Shown piece after piece: positions 35,281 to 44,676 of a DNA stretch of 64,000 nucleotides. The position numbers were made by a program, and so were the translations under genes. Numbering within the stretch: the first letter of the stretch is position 1; every line of letters begins with the position of its first letter. The DNA is from Lachnospiraceae bacterium EP-SM-12S-S03 (GTDB taxonomy: Bacteria > Bacillota > Clostridia > Lachnospirales > Lachnospiraceae): contig JAJBSL010000003.1 of assembly GCA_020540725.1 (NCBI GenBank), positions 1-64,000 of the forward strand, written 5' to 3'. The notes below the pieces were generated by a model. It was not told the DNA's origin, did no database searches, and saw only the letters and a list, made by a program, of their open reading frames with translations.

Positions 35281-36190
35281 TGCGGGCACCTCCTGTCAGA
35301 TTTAAGAAATAATTTTCCAGTTCTTCACTTGTGATTCCAATTCCTCTTACAAGAATACCGGCTTTGGAAAGTTCCATATTCACATCTGCGCTTTCTGTCA
35401 AACGTTCATAAACATGGATCGTATTCTTGTCAACAACCTGATAGTTGGTAAATCCCATCTGGTCCAATACCGGAATTGCCTGATTGGGATTCTCCAAAAT
35501 AATCTCCATCCGTTCACTACACCGGAGCATTAATTCTTCCCGTGTTAATTCCTGAATTAAATTCCCCCCATGAATAATGCCGTAGTGCGTGGCAATTTTT
35601 GACAATTCTTCTAAAATGTGGCTGGATATAATAATGGTCATGTTCTGCTCTTCTCTTAATTTCAAAATCATGTCCCGGATTTCTGCAATTCCCTGCGGAT
35701 CAAGTCCGTTGATCGGCTCATCCAAAACGAGAAGATCCGGTTCTCCTACAAGCGCAAGACCAATACCGAGTCTCTGCTTCATGCCAAGTGAAAAATGCTT
35801 TACTTTCTTTTTCCCTGTTTCGGAAAGTCCTACCGTATCCAGTATTGACTCCACATACTTCCTGTCATTCATTCCGAAAAGTCTGCATTTGACTGCCAGA
35901 TTTTCATAAGCTGACATATTCCCATATAAGCCCGGCGCCTCAATGAGACAACTGATACGGGAACGTACATTTTTTAACTCTTCATTTTTATAGCCAAACA
36001 TCTCGATCTCACCATAGGTTGGTTTTGACAATCCGCTTATCATTTTTAAGAAGGTTGTTTTCCCGGCTCCATTTCTGCCGATGAATCCGTAAATTGCGCC
36101 TTTCTTCACATGAAGATTCACATGGTTTACTGCTTTATGCTTCCCAAACTGTTTGGTTAGTCCGTTGGTACTTAATAGATACTCACTCAT
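35273..36190 (-). CDS. ABC transporter ATP-binding protein (BcrA-like)
   Basis: A 305-residue ATPase. Seen: Walker A GRNGAGKTTFL, signature FSLGMKQRLGIGLALVG, Walker B LLVLDEPINGLD and the H-loop IISSHILEEL. The C-terminal extension of about 85 residues is typical of BcrA-type and lantibiotic self-protection ATPases. It is translationally coupled to the permease gene. Confidence 0.92.
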   Translation of the reverse strand: MSEYLLSTNGLTKQFGKHKAVNHVNLHVKKGAIYGFIGRNGAGKTTFLKMISGLSKPTYGEIEMFGYKNEELKNVRSRISCLIEAPGLYGNMSAYENLAVKCRLFGMNDRKYVESILDTVGLSETGKKKVKHFSLGMKQRLGIGLALVGEPDLLVLDEPINGLDPQGIAEIRDMILKLREEQNMTIIISSHILEELSKIATHYGIIHGGNLIQELTREELMLRCSERMEIILENPNQAIPVLDQMGFTNYQVVDKNTIHVYERLTESADVNMELSKAGILVRGIGITSEELENYFLNLTGGARNA

Positions 36191-36277
36191 CTTTCATCTC
36201 TCCTTTTCTTGTTCTGATTTTATTCTACAAATGAATCACTAATCATTCGCAAATAAAAAGTAAAAAAAGAGTAAAGA

Positions 36278-36958
36278 TTACGGATGGAGCCGATAGCCAA
36301 TGCCCCACACGGTCTCAATGTATTCCCGTTCTGTGACCTTCTTGATCTTCTTGCGGATATTGCTGATATGTACGTCCAGAGTTTTCGTTTCACCCATATA
36401 ATTTTCTTCCCATGCATACTCAAATATTTCTTCTTTGCTGAAGACTTTCTTCGGATGTTTCATAAGCAGCTCTAAAATCGCAAATTCCTGTTTCGTAATT
36501 TTGGAAAGTCCGGTTCCATTCACACTGACACGAAACCTCTCTCTGTCCAGTGTCAATCCTTCATATTCCAATTCCTTTTTCTTCATTTCTTTGCTTCCCT
36601 GAAATCTGCGGATCTGTACTTCTACCCTGGCAAGAATCTCCTTAATTTCAAAAGGTTTCGTTACATAATCATCTGCTCCGCCCCGTAAGACATCCACTTT
36701 ATCGTCAATTGTATCTTTCGCAGTCAGAACAATTACAGGCATGTTCCCCCGTGTACGCACTTCCTTCAACACTTCTTCCCCACTGATCCCCGGAAGCATC
36801 AGATCCAGAAGTACAACAGAATATTGATTCATGGCAAGCAGCATTCTTGCCTCTGTCCCTGAAAATGCCTGTGTGCAAAGATAGTTTTCCTTCGTGAATG
36901 CTTCTTTTAAAAGCTCGTTTATATTCACATCATCTTCTACAATCAAAATAGAATGCAT
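36278..36958 (-). CDS. OmpR/PhoB-family response regulator
   Basis: A 226-residue regulator: receiver domain with acidic pocket (VEDDVN), phospho-acceptor Asp in VVLLDLMLPG, Thr in VLTAKD and Lys in TKPFE, then a winged-helix DNA-binding domain (KVFSKEEIFEYAWEE, TLDVHISNIRKKI, IETVWGIGYRL). It is the first gene of a unit with the ABC transporter and sensor kinase, and probably activates that transporter. Confidence 0.93.
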   Translation of the reverse strand: MHSILIVEDDVNINELLKEAFTKENYLCTQAFSGTEARMLLAMNQYSVVLLDLMLPGISGEEVLKEVRTRGNMPVIVLTAKDTIDDKVDVLRGGADDYVTKPFEIKEILARVEVQIRRFQGSKEMKKKELEYEGLTLDRERFRVSVNGTGLSKITKQEFAILELLMKHPKKVFSKEEIFEYAWEENYMGETKTLDVHISNIRKKIKKVTEREYIETVWGIGYRLHP

Positions 36959-37021
36959 CTTATTCTTGTCCTTTCTTTTTGCGTTTCTTCATTCATTCTA
37001 CAACCTTCCTCATTCTTTTTC

Positions 37022-37057
37022 AACGAAAAAGATTCCTGGCATTTACTCTACCAGGAA
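37022..37057 (-). terminator. Terminator of the nad operon
   Basis: Stem TTCCTGG/CCAGGAA (37051-37057 with 37033-37039) followed on the minus strand by CTTTTTCG. The stem overlaps the last codons of niaR. Confidence 0.7.
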
Positions 37058-37555
37058 CCCTCTTTTTTTCAAATCGTCTTCTATCAGGTTCAGCGTTCGT
37101 TCGCTGTCTGCGCTTACTTTATGATAATGGTAATTGGATGTAATATTCTTTAGAGGACTGGATTTTCCACTTTTGATGTCCTCCATGAACTCTGTCACAT
37201 TTCTCCGTGATCGTATCATAATGTTTGCTTCCATCTGACCATACACCCTGTGATTGACCATCACAGTATCCACAGATCCACCCAAATCTACAATGGCACA
37301 AAGCTCTTCTTCAATCTGTTCATCTGTATGCTGTACCTTAAACACTCTGCTTACCGTCTTTGGTTCATTGAGAATATACCCTCTGTTAGTAGAAATGATA
37401 TCATATCCCGAAGCCCTTATGAGTGCAATATCCTGCACAATGACCTGACGGCTCACATGATAATCCGCCGCGAGTTTTTTCGCCGGAATCGGATATCTTC
37501 CTTCCTGAATCTGCTTCACAATCTCTTTTCTTCTATCTTCACCTGTCATAGGCAT
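37043..37555 (-). CDS. niaR: NiaR-type transcriptional repressor of NAD biosynthesis
   Basis: A 170-residue regulator with an N-terminal HTH_11 domain (RRKEIVKQIQEG, LAADYHVSRQVIVQDIALIR) and a C-terminal 3H domain. The name comes from conserved histidines, seen here in VMVNHRVYGQ and ITSNYHYHKVSAD. NiaR represses NAD biosynthesis and niacin uptake genes when niacin is plentiful. It is the last gene of nadA-nadB-nadC-niaR, so it should control its own operon. The promoter in front of nadA carries inverted repeats that suit an operator. Confidence 0.92.
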   Translation of the reverse strand: MPMTGEDRRKEIVKQIQEGRYPIPAKKLAADYHVSRQVIVQDIALIRASGYDIISTNRGYILNEPKTVSRVFKVQHTDEQIEEELCAIVDLGGSVDTVMVNHRVYGQMEANIMIRSRRNVTEFMEDIKSGKSSPLKNITSNYHYHKVSADSERTLNLIEDDLKKRGFLVE

Positions 37556-37567
37556 GTTCTTCCTCCT

Positions 37568-38422
37568 TTACTCTACAGCATGAAGGTTTTTCAGAGAAAT
37601 GTCAAGGATTGGTGCAGAATGTGTCAGTGCGCCACTGGAAATATAGTCCACTCCTACCGATGTCACATGGCTGATATTTTCCTTCGTTACATTTCCAGAA
37701 CATTCAGTCTCAGCACGTCCGTCAATAATCTCCACTGCCTGCCTCATTTCTTCCGGAGACATATTATCTAGCATGATGATATCTGCTCCTGCTTCTACCG
37801 CTTCCCTGACCATATCCAGATTCTCTACTTCAATCTCAATCTTACGGACAAAGGGTGCATAGTCCTTCGCCATCTGCACTGCCTTTGTTACGCTTCCTGC
37901 TGCTCCGATATGATTGTCTTTCAAGAGCACACCATCAGACAGATTGTATCTGTGATTGTATCCTCCACCTACGCGTACCGCATATTTTTCAAAAATTCTC
38001 ATATTCGGAGTCGTTTTTCTTGTATCTAGAAGTTTTGTCTTTGTTCCCTCAAGAAGAGCTGCTACCGAATGTGTATAGGTTGCAATACCGCTCATACGCT
38101 GCAAATAGTTTAATGCCACACGTTCACCGGATAGCAGCACCCGAATATCCCCGATCACTTTCCCCATCAACTGTTGATTCTTAACTGCTTCTCCGTCTTT
38201 GCAATATAATTCCACTTCCACAGTTTCATCCAGAAGTTCAAATACTCTTTTAAATACGTCCAGTCCTGCAATAATACCGTCCTGCTTACAGATCAGTTCT
38301 ACTTCCCCCTTTACAGCCTCTTTCATAACAGAATTTGTCGTAACATCTTCACTGGAAATGTCTTCTCGAAGCGCTTGCCTGATCAACTCATCTGCCTGTA
38401 ATTCCATAGTAATTTTATTCAT
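37568..38422 (-). CDS. nadC: Quinolinate phosphoribosyltransferase (decarboxylating)
   Basis: Joins quinolinate and PRPP to give nicotinate mononucleotide, CO2 and pyrophosphate. The 284 residues match the family. Seen: LRQALREDISSEDVTTNSV, ERVALNYLQRMSGIAT, LLDTRKTTPNMRIFEKYAVR and GGGYNHRYNLSDGVLLKDNH, plus the C-terminal GADIIMLDNMSPEE. It follows nadB closely in the operon. Confidence 0.95.
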   Translation of the reverse strand: MNKITMELQADELIRQALREDISSEDVTTNSVMKEAVKGEVELICKQDGIIAGLDVFKRVFELLDETVEVELYCKDGEAVKNQQLMGKVIGDIRVLLSGERVALNYLQRMSGIATYTHSVAALLEGTKTKLLDTRKTTPNMRIFEKYAVRVGGGYNHRYNLSDGVLLKDNHIGAAGSVTKAVQMAKDYAPFVRKIEIEVENLDMVREAVEAGADIIMLDNMSPEEMRQAVEIIDGRAETECSGNVTKENISHVTSVGVDYISSGALTHSAPILDISLKNLHAVE

Positions 38423-38438
38423 AATTTAAACTCCTTTT

Positions 38439-39599
38439 CTATTCCTCTTCCTGAATCTTCGCCGCCGCCCGTTTGGCGAACACAAGGCTTTCCAATAATG
38501 AATTACTTGCCAGCCTGTTCTTCCCATGCACTCCGTTACAACTTGTCTCCCCTGCCGCGTAGAGATGTTCCATGGAAGTTCTACTGTCTGCATTCACCCA
38601 AATGCCTCCCATAAAATAATGTTGTGCCGGGACAACCGGAATATATTCTTTGGTCACATCATAGCCTTCTTCCAGACACTTTTTATAAATATTCGGGAAA
38701 TGGCTTAGAATCGTCTCTTTCGGAATATGCTCCATAGAAAGCCACACATACTCTGTTCCATCCTTTTTCATTTCTTCATGAATCGCCTCTGACACCACAT
38801 CTCTTGGAAGCAACTCATTGACAAAACGTTCCTTATTCTTATTATAAAGCACTGCGCCTTCGCCTCTTACAGACTCAGAGATCAGAAATCTTCTTCCCGG
38901 ATTTTTCGAATAAAGCGTGGTTGGATGAATCTGCACATAATCCAAATGTTCCAGACGGATTCCATGTTCCTTGGCAATATCTAAAGCATCTCCTGTCAGA
39001 TGTGGAAAATTCGTAGAGTGTGTATATCTTCCTCCGATGCCTCCCGTTGCCAACACGGTATTCTTTGCATGAATGCATAAAGTTCCTTCTGCATTTTCTG
39101 CCTGAATTCCGGTACAGACTCCGTTTTCTTCTAAGATGTCTTTCATTGTTGTATATTCATAGATTGTGATGTTGGATCGCTCTTTTACTCTTGCAAGCAG
39201 TTTACTTGTAATCTCACGCCCGGTAATGTCTTTATGAAATAAAATTCTCGCTTTCGAATGCGCACCCTCTTTCGTATAAGCAAGTTCCCCGTTCTTTTTA
39301 TCAAATTCCACTCCATACCCAATCAGATCATGAATCACATCTCTTGAACTGCGGATCATAATATCCACGGATTCTCTCCGGTTTTCATAATGTCCTGCTT
39401 TCATGGTATCTTCCATAAAATCATCATAATCTTTCTCATCTCTTAAAACACAGATTCCTCCTTGTGCGAGAAAAGAATCACTGCTCTCCAAATCAGATTT
39501 TGTCAGCATGATAATCCTTGTATCTCCCGGTAGTGACAACGCAGTAAATAATCCTGCCACTCCTGTCCCTACAATCACGACGTCCGTTTCTAATTCCAT
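38439..39599 (-). CDS. nadB: L-aspartate oxidase (short form)
   Basis: A flavoenzyme that oxidises L-aspartate to iminoaspartate for NAD synthesis. Seen: FAD-binding DVVIVGTGVAGLFTALSL, FLAQGGICV, the active-site region YVQIHPTTLY, GEGAVLYNKNKERF and AAGETSCNGVHGKNRLASNS. With 386 residues from the ATG at 39599 it lacks the C-terminal helical domain of the roughly 530-residue Escherichia coli enzyme, as many clostridial NadB proteins do. Anaerobes may use fumarate or another acceptor in place of oxygen. The 3' end of nadA overlaps the longer start, so the short start is preferred. Confidence 0.92.
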   Translation of the reverse strand: MELETDVVIVGTGVAGLFTALSLPGDTRIIMLTKSDLESSDSFLAQGGICVLRDEKDYDDFMEDTMKAGHYENRRESVDIMIRSSRDVIHDLIGYGVEFDKKNGELAYTKEGAHSKARILFHKDITGREITSKLLARVKERSNITIYEYTTMKDILEENGVCTGIQAENAEGTLCIHAKNTVLATGGIGGRYTHSTNFPHLTGDALDIAKEHGIRLEHLDYVQIHPTTLYSKNPGRRFLISESVRGEGAVLYNKNKERFVNELLPRDVVSEAIHEEMKKDGTEYVWLSMEHIPKETILSHFPNIYKKCLEEGYDVTKEYIPVVPAQHYFMGGIWVNADSRTSMEHLYAAGETSCNGVHGKNRLASNSLLESLVFAKRAAAKIQEEE

Positions 39600-39618
39600 T
39601 TTCCCATTCCTCCAAAAA

Positions 39619-40524
39619 TTATTTCGCAAGTTCCAACATCTTTGACAATGCTTTCTCAGATTCAATTCGCAGCTCTTCTGTCACATGTACCTCATTTTCT
39701 CCGGTTTCCAGTACATGTGCAATCTTCTCCAGTGTTACAAGTTTCATATCACGGCACACCGGTTCTGTCTTTGTAAAATAAAATTTCTTATCCGGATTTT
39801 CCTTTTCCAGTTGGAATCTTACTCCGCTCTCCGTACATATAATAAATTCCTTCTTCTCACTCGTTCCTGCATAACGAATAATTCCAGATGTACTTCCAAT
39901 ATAATCGGAAATCTTGCATATTGCTTCCGGGCATTCCGGATGTGTCAGAACTTCCGCTTCCGGATGTTCTTCCTTTGCTTTTAACACTTCCTCTAAACAC
40001 ATATTCTCATGTACCGGGCAGAATCCTTTGTTGAATACGAAGTGTTTCTCCGGTACTTGCTCTGCCACATAATGTGCAAGATTCTTATCCGGAATGAAGA
40101 AAATGTTTTTATTCGGGAGTGCTTTTACAATTTTCACGGCATTTGCAGATGTGACGCAAACATCTGAATGCTGCTTCAGTTCTGCTGTAGAGTTAATATA
40201 ACACACCACCGCAAGATCTTCATATGTATCACGCATTTTACGAATCGTCTCAACATCTGCCATATGTGCCATAGCACAATCTGCCGACATGTCCGGCATC
40301 AGAACTGTCTTTTGCGGATTTAAAATCTTGGCACTCTCTCCCATAAAGGATACACCACAAAACACAATGGTCTGCTCTTGAAGTCCTACTGCAATTTTAC
40401 TTAAGTAAAAGGAATCTCCAATATAATCTGCAATTTCCTGCACCTTAGGTTCCACATAATAATGCGCCAAAATCACAGCATTTTTTTTTTCCTTTAGCTT
40501 TTTTATCTTTTCTATGATATCCAT
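39619..40524 (-). CDS. nadA: Quinolinate synthase
   Basis: A [4Fe-4S] enzyme that condenses iminoaspartate with dihydroxyacetone phosphate to form quinolinate. The 301 residues match the short clostridial type. Seen: ILAHYYVEPKVQEIADYIGD, cluster cysteines in MSADCAMAHM and HPECPEAICK and near the C-terminus (TEPVCRDM), and CYINSTAELKQHSDVCVTSA. It is the first gene of the nad operon. Confidence 0.95.
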   Translation of the reverse strand: MDIIEKIKKLKEKKNAVILAHYYVEPKVQEIADYIGDSFYLSKIAVGLQEQTIVFCGVSFMGESAKILNPQKTVLMPDMSADCAMAHMADVETIRKMRDTYEDLAVVCYINSTAELKQHSDVCVTSANAVKIVKALPNKNIFFIPDKNLAHYVAEQVPEKHFVFNKGFCPVHENMCLEEVLKAKEEHPEAEVLTHPECPEAICKISDYIGSTSGIIRYAGTSEKKEFIICTESGVRFQLEKENPDKKFYFTKTEPVCRDMKLVTLEKIAHVLETGENEVHVTEELRIESEKALSKMLELAK

Positions 40525-40537
40525 CTTTTCTCTCTCC

Positions 40538-40592
40538 TTGTCTCAATTGACACAATTATAACACCTTGTTTTACATGTGACAAGACACATGT
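40538..40592 (-). promoter_or_regulatory. Promoter and likely NiaR operators of the nad operon
   Basis: On the minus strand TTGTCA (40583-40578), 17 nt, TATAAT (40560-40555). A 7-bp inverted repeat ACATGTG...CACATGT (40573-40579, 40586-40592) spans the -35 box. A second imperfect one, TTGTCTC...GACACAA, covers the start region near 40540-40556. NiaR binding is inferred from the gene content. Confidence 0.65.
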
Positions 40593-40604
40593 TTTTACAA
40601 AAAG

Positions 40605-40648
40605 AAAAAGGTTTGGACACTATTTTTATTCACAATGCCAAACCTTTT
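40605..40648 (-). terminator. Terminator of the MFS transporter gene
   Basis: Stem of 11 bp (40638-40648 with 40605-40615) with a 22-nt loop, ending on the minus strand in CCTTTTTCTTTTTG. Confidence 0.75.
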
Positions 40649-40662
40649 CTCTATTTATATTT

Positions 40663-41913
40663 CTAGTTTGCTGCCGTTTCGCTTCTTTTCAAAAGACTTC
40701 CCGCATTACAAATCAAGAAGAATACAGTTCCTACTAAAAGAAGAGCTGCTCCAATATAAAATCCAAGTTCACCGGAACCTGTTACGTCCATAATCTGACC
40801 GGTAAGCGCCGGAGCGATTACGGATGAAGACATTCCAAAGAAATTGAATACTCCAAGTGTCGTGGCAACATTTTTCGGATCTGCATTATCCGATACATGG
40901 GAAATAAGAACCGGATCTACTGCCATTTTCCCGAGGAATCCATATAACAAGAGTACCAATGATAACAGTGCCGCATTTGGAACAAGCATGGAAACTGCAA
41001 CCAGTACAAATGCTGCTATTTCAAGTCCTGTAATGATACTTGCTTTTTTATCACGCTTTTTGTCGGAAAGGTGAGCGAAATAAAGCGCACCTGGAACGGC
41101 TGTTACAGAAATCATGGATACAACAACACCTACGAGTCCGCCAGAAATACCTCTTTCCGATTCCAAAAATGACGGAAGCCATGTCACGATCAAATAGTAT
41201 GCATAACATGTTGTAAAGTAAAGCAGGTAACAAGAAATCAGTTTCAGACTGAAAAGCTTTCCTTTACCTCCTGCCTTCTCAGTCTTTTTCGTATCCTCTG
41301 ACTGCTTCTGCTTCATTGCTTGTTTTTCGGCCATGTTATCTTTGATTGCAAAAGCAACCCATACAACAAGCAGAAGAATGATCGCTCCTGAAACACATAC
41401 CATAACCTGCCACGGAAGATTCAACTGTTTTACAAGGAAGCTAGAACCAGTCATTCCAAGAATCATACCAAGTGCAGATCCACTGTTTACAATGGCCGTT
41501 CCGATTCCTTTTTTCTCTGCCGGCACATGCTCTGTTGTCAATGAGAAGGCTGCTCCGTAATATGTACCACATCCCATTCCTGCAAGAACACTTCCCACAT
41601 AAATCGCAGTTAAACTATGTGCAGTCGCCACACTGAACGCTCCTGCTGCGAAAATCAGAAATCCGGGAATCAAAACCCTTTTCTGTCCAAATTTATCTAC
41701 AAGAAATCCGGATGGAATCTGAAGTGCTGTGTAACCAAAAAAATAACAGCTTGAAATCAATCCCATGGCTGCGTTTGTCTGAAGACCTATCGTCTGCTGA
41801 ATCTCTGTGTAGACCGGTGAAAGCATAGACCGATAAATCCAAATAACTGCCCATCCGAGACAGAATGTGAATACGATCGTCTTCCAGTAATTTTTGTTTT
41901 CAGTTTTGCTCAT
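40663..41913 (-). CDS. MFS transporter
   Basis: A 416-residue major facilitator with twelve predicted helices. Seen: the N-half loop motif GFLVDKFGQKRV, GMGCGTYYGAAFSLT, a central charged loop near residues 195-220 (KQSEDTKKTEKAGGKGK) and the matching C-half loop HLSDKKRDKKAS. The substrate is unknown; sugar-phosphate, organic-acid and drug carriers share this form. The promoter carries LytTR-type half-sites, so it is probably induced by the LytS/LytTR pair encoded next to it. In Escherichia coli the related YpdAB system induces an MFS carrier of pyruvate, which suggests a carboxylate substrate here (inference). Confidence 0.85.
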   Translation of the reverse strand: MSKTENKNYWKTIVFTFCLGWAVIWIYRSMLSPVYTEIQQTIGLQTNAAMGLISSCYFFGYTALQIPSGFLVDKFGQKRVLIPGFLIFAAGAFSVATAHSLTAIYVGSVLAGMGCGTYYGAAFSLTTEHVPAEKKGIGTAIVNSGSALGMILGMTGSSFLVKQLNLPWQVMVCVSGAIILLLVVWVAFAIKDNMAEKQAMKQKQSEDTKKTEKAGGKGKLFSLKLISCYLLYFTTCYAYYLIVTWLPSFLESERGISGGLVGVVVSMISVTAVPGALYFAHLSDKKRDKKASIITGLEIAAFVLVAVSMLVPNAALLSLVLLLYGFLGKMAVDPVLISHVSDNADPKNVATTLGVFNFFGMSSSVIAPALTGQIMDVTGSGELGFYIGAALLLVGTVFFLICNAGSLLKRSETAAN

Positions 41914-41955
41914 AATAAATACTGTCTCCTTTTCATACTATTACCGTCCCATTTT

Positions 41956-42018
41956 ACAATTTGTACTATGTTTTTCAATGTTTTCTGCATAAACTGTCGT
42001 TTTCACTGTTTGAAATGT
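41956..42018 (-). promoter_or_regulatory. MFS promoter with tandem LytTR-type sites
   Basis: On the minus strand half-sites ACATTTCAA (42018-42010) and ACAGTTTAT (41997-41989) start 21 bp apart. Then 10 nt, TTGAAA, 16 nt and TAAAAT follow. The same layout occurs before the DAACS gene. Confidence 0.7.
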
Positions 42019-42064
42019 GCTTGCATTTGTATGAAAAAGAGTGGAACCATGTTTTTACGCTCTT

Positions 42065-42793
42065 CTACCAACCCAGGAGCTGACGAAGCATTTTCGTCTT
42101 GTCTCTTGCCACCGGAAGAATGTCAGCTTCATATCCCTGCATCCTGATTCCAAAAGCATTATTTTTCCATGGAAATATTTCCTTGACTCTGTCCAAATTG
42201 ATGAGATAGCTTTTTTGGCATCGGAAAAATTTACATCCCTCCAGTTTCTTCTCATATTCACCGAGCATCTTTCCCTCATAATATTCATTTCCTACCGTAT
42301 GGATCGTGCATCCACGGTTACACGTCTCAATATAGACGATATTCTTAATATTTTCAAAAACTGTTTTTCCCTCACAACTGATAGCGAGTTTTTTTACCAC
42401 TCTTTCCATGGAAGCCGTTTCTTCTTTTTCCTCCTTTGGAAGCCACTTATCCAATACTCTTTTCAGCCTTTTCTGACTGAATGGCTTCATAATATAATCT
42501 TCAACTTCCAGTTCAAAAGCTTCTGCCGCATATTCAGAATAGGCCGTTACAAATATGATCCGCATATCCGGTCTCATGCTTTTCAGCGCCTTTATAAGCA
42601 TTGTACCTTGTATATCACCGAGATTGATATCTAAAAACAATAAATCAAAGGATTGATCTGCTACAAGATTCAAAACCCCGGCTCCACTGTCAGCCTCCTG
42701 AATCTCTACATTTGCAATCAGTTCCTGAAGCTGATGGATCAGTTCGCTTCTTGCCGGACGTTCATCATCTGCTATCACTATTTTTATCGCCAT
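42065..42793 (-). CDS. LytTR-family response regulator
   Basis: A 242-residue regulator: receiver domain (IVIADDERPARSEL, phospho-acceptor in LLFLDINLGD, Lys in MKPFSQ), then a LytTR DNA-binding domain (ISCEGKTVFENIKNIVYIE, FFRCQKSYLINLDRVKEIFP). LytTR domains bind paired 9-bp repeats about 21 bp apart, and such pairs are found before both flanking transporter genes. Its start overlaps the kinase stop by 10 nt, so the two are translated together. Confidence 0.93.
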   Translation of the reverse strand: MAIKIVIADDERPARSELIHQLQELIANVEIQEADSGAGVLNLVADQSFDLLFLDINLGDIQGTMLIKALKSMRPDMRIIFVTAYSEYAAEAFELEVEDYIMKPFSQKRLKRVLDKWLPKEEKEETASMERVVKKLAISCEGKTVFENIKNIVYIETCNRGCTIHTVGNEYYEGKMLGEYEKKLEGCKFFRCQKSYLINLDRVKEIFPWKNNAFGIRMQGYEADILPVARDKTKMLRQLLGW

Positions 42794-44505
42794 TCTTTTT
42801 CTACCGTTCCTTTCATAAAATGCATTGTCACACAGCTTCCTCCGTCCTTCATATTTTCAATCTGAAGTCCGTTCTTTTCCCCGTATATGTTTTTCATTCG
42901 CTTGTGGACATTCGTAAGACCAATACTTTTCCCGATTTCTTCCTCATTTTCCAGTTTCTTTAAAATGTGAGGGGCGAATCCCGGCCCTTTATCCCGGACT
43001 TTCACTATATAACCATCCACTCTTTCTTTTACCGAAATATGTACAACCCTCATTCCATCTGCACTTCTTCCATGACGAACAGCATTTTCCACGATCGGTT
43101 GTAAAATCAATGTCGGGATCAAAAGATTCATATTATCTTCCAGTTCATATGTTACAGATAGCTTCTCTTCAAACCTTGCCTTTTCAATCTCCAGATAGTC
43201 CTGAACATGTTCGATTTCCTCCTGCATAGGAACCATATAAGATCCGCTTCCCAGATTATATCGGAAATAATCGGCCAGTATCAGAAGAAGTTCTCTTGCT
43301 CTTTCCTTATTTTCCCTGCATACACTGGAAATTGTATTCAGTGCATTGAAAAGAAAATGTGGGTTCACCTGAAACTGCAGCGCCTTAAATTCCGCCTTCT
43401 GCCTCATCTGTTCCTGCTTTTTCAGTTTCTCCATGGCAAGTTGGGAAGACGCCAGCATCCCAAAATTATGCAGAAGTTCAATGTCACTTTGGTGAAACAC
43501 AAATTGCTTCTTTACCCATACGAGAAGGCATCCTACCGCTGTATCTTTGATCATAAAAGGCTCTGCCAGAATCGAATATTCCCCAATCCAATCATACCAC
43601 GGATCACTACTCGGTACACTGTAAAGCATTTCCATTTTTCCATTTGCCATTGCTTTTTTCGCCACATCCGGAAACACAATCTCTTCTTTCGGTTGGAATT
43701 TCATATCCTTTTGCTGCCACTGCAGTACACTTGCTTCATCTGTAATCATAACTCCTACCCAATCCGTTTCTTTCATGATAGCAGACGCCATAGCGGCAAT
43801 ATTTTCCTTATTATGAAGCCCCTCCCGTAAAAGCGGAAGACTCTTCTTGGCAAGCTGCGAAGCAATCTGCAACTGCTTTGCACTCTCCAATTTTTGATAT
43901 ACAAATACCGTATTAAAACTGGAAATAAATATAAGCATTCCCAACGAATTTAAGAGAATCATAGGAAGACTGATCTCTAAAACCGTTTCCATCGCCATCT
44001 GTACAGAAGCCGTCTGTACAGATACGGATGATCTGAGTAAACAGATCATTTCTACTACCTCAGCAAAACATGCCAAAAGAAACAAGTCTTTATATTTCCA
44101 TTTTCCTCTTTGGAAATAAGGGTAAAATCCTCCCCCAAGCATCCCGATCAGAAGAAGTGAATACGCAGACGGAAGGGCAAATATCGGAGACGGTGAACAA
44201 AAGTACACATAAATACATCCGATCAAAGATGAATAAATTCCCACAAGCGGACCTCCCAGAAGTCCCGCTGCAAGTGCACCTATCACTTTCGTATTCATAT
44301 TGTATTCCCCGATCATGGTTCCGGTATAGGTTGCAATCGTAATAATTCCCCCAAACACCAGGGAAAGAAGTATATCACTTTTGAAACTTCTCTTTTCCTG
44401 CAAAATCAGTTCCTGCACAAATTTCACTTTGGAAAGTGTTGCTGCAATCATGGATAAAAGACAAATATTCATTGCAATATTAAATACAAGCTCTTTGATT
44501 TCCAT
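42784..44505 (-). CDS. LytS-type sensor histidine kinase
   Basis: A 573-residue kinase. The first 195 residues form the 5TM-5TMR_LYT membrane sensor (GALAAGLLGGPLVGIYSSLIG is typical; also GGFYPYFQRGKW). A GAF-like domain follows (about 215-355), then the His kinase domain with FQVNPHFLFNALNTISS (His) and an ATPase domain (LQPIVENAVRHGR, VRDKGPGFAP, GLTNVHKRM). Related kinases YpdA and BtsS of Escherichia coli respond to pyruvate. It is the partner of the LytTR regulator that follows. The ligand here is unknown. Confidence 0.92.
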   Translation of the reverse strand: MEIKELVFNIAMNICLLSMIAATLSKVKFVQELILQEKRSFKSDILLSLVFGGIITIATYTGTMIGEYNMNTKVIGALAAGLLGGPLVGIYSSLIGCIYVYFCSPSPIFALPSAYSLLLIGMLGGGFYPYFQRGKWKYKDLFLLACFAEVVEMICLLRSSVSVQTASVQMAMETVLEISLPMILLNSLGMLIFISSFNTVFVYQKLESAKQLQIASQLAKKSLPLLREGLHNKENIAAMASAIMKETDWVGVMITDEASVLQWQQKDMKFQPKEEIVFPDVAKKAMANGKMEMLYSVPSSDPWYDWIGEYSILAEPFMIKDTAVGCLLVWVKKQFVFHQSDIELLHNFGMLASSQLAMEKLKKQEQMRQKAEFKALQFQVNPHFLFNALNTISSVCRENKERARELLLILADYFRYNLGSGSYMVPMQEEIEHVQDYLEIEKARFEEKLSVTYELEDNMNLLIPTLILQPIVENAVRHGRSADGMRVVHISVKERVDGYIVKVRDKGPGFAPHILKKLENEEEIGKSIGLTNVHKRMKNIYGEKNGLQIENMKDGGSCVTMHFMKGTVEKEWR

Positions 44506-44612
44506 CTTTCATTCCTCCGTACATAATTTCTATATTTTATCACATTTTGTATCTTTACGCAAAAGTCTTCCCCTATTGATAGGATTCTATAGGAGGCATT
44601 CTCATAAAGGAA

Positions 44613-44640
44613 GAGGGATGCCCGATACCGGGCATCCCTC
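44613..44640 (-). terminator. Terminator of the DAACS symporter gene
   Basis: A 12-bp perfect GC-rich stem (44613-44624 with 44629-44640), followed on the minus strand by TTCCTTTATG. The T-run is weak, but no other gene is read through before the kinase. Confidence 0.7.
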
Positions 44641-44676
44641 AAGAGTTATGTATGATTTATTTTACTGATTGTCTGA

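Noticed and set aside
42041..42634. A 197-codon plus-strand frame
   Set aside because: It is antisense to the LytTR regulator gene, with composition expected of a shadow frame and no family resemblance.
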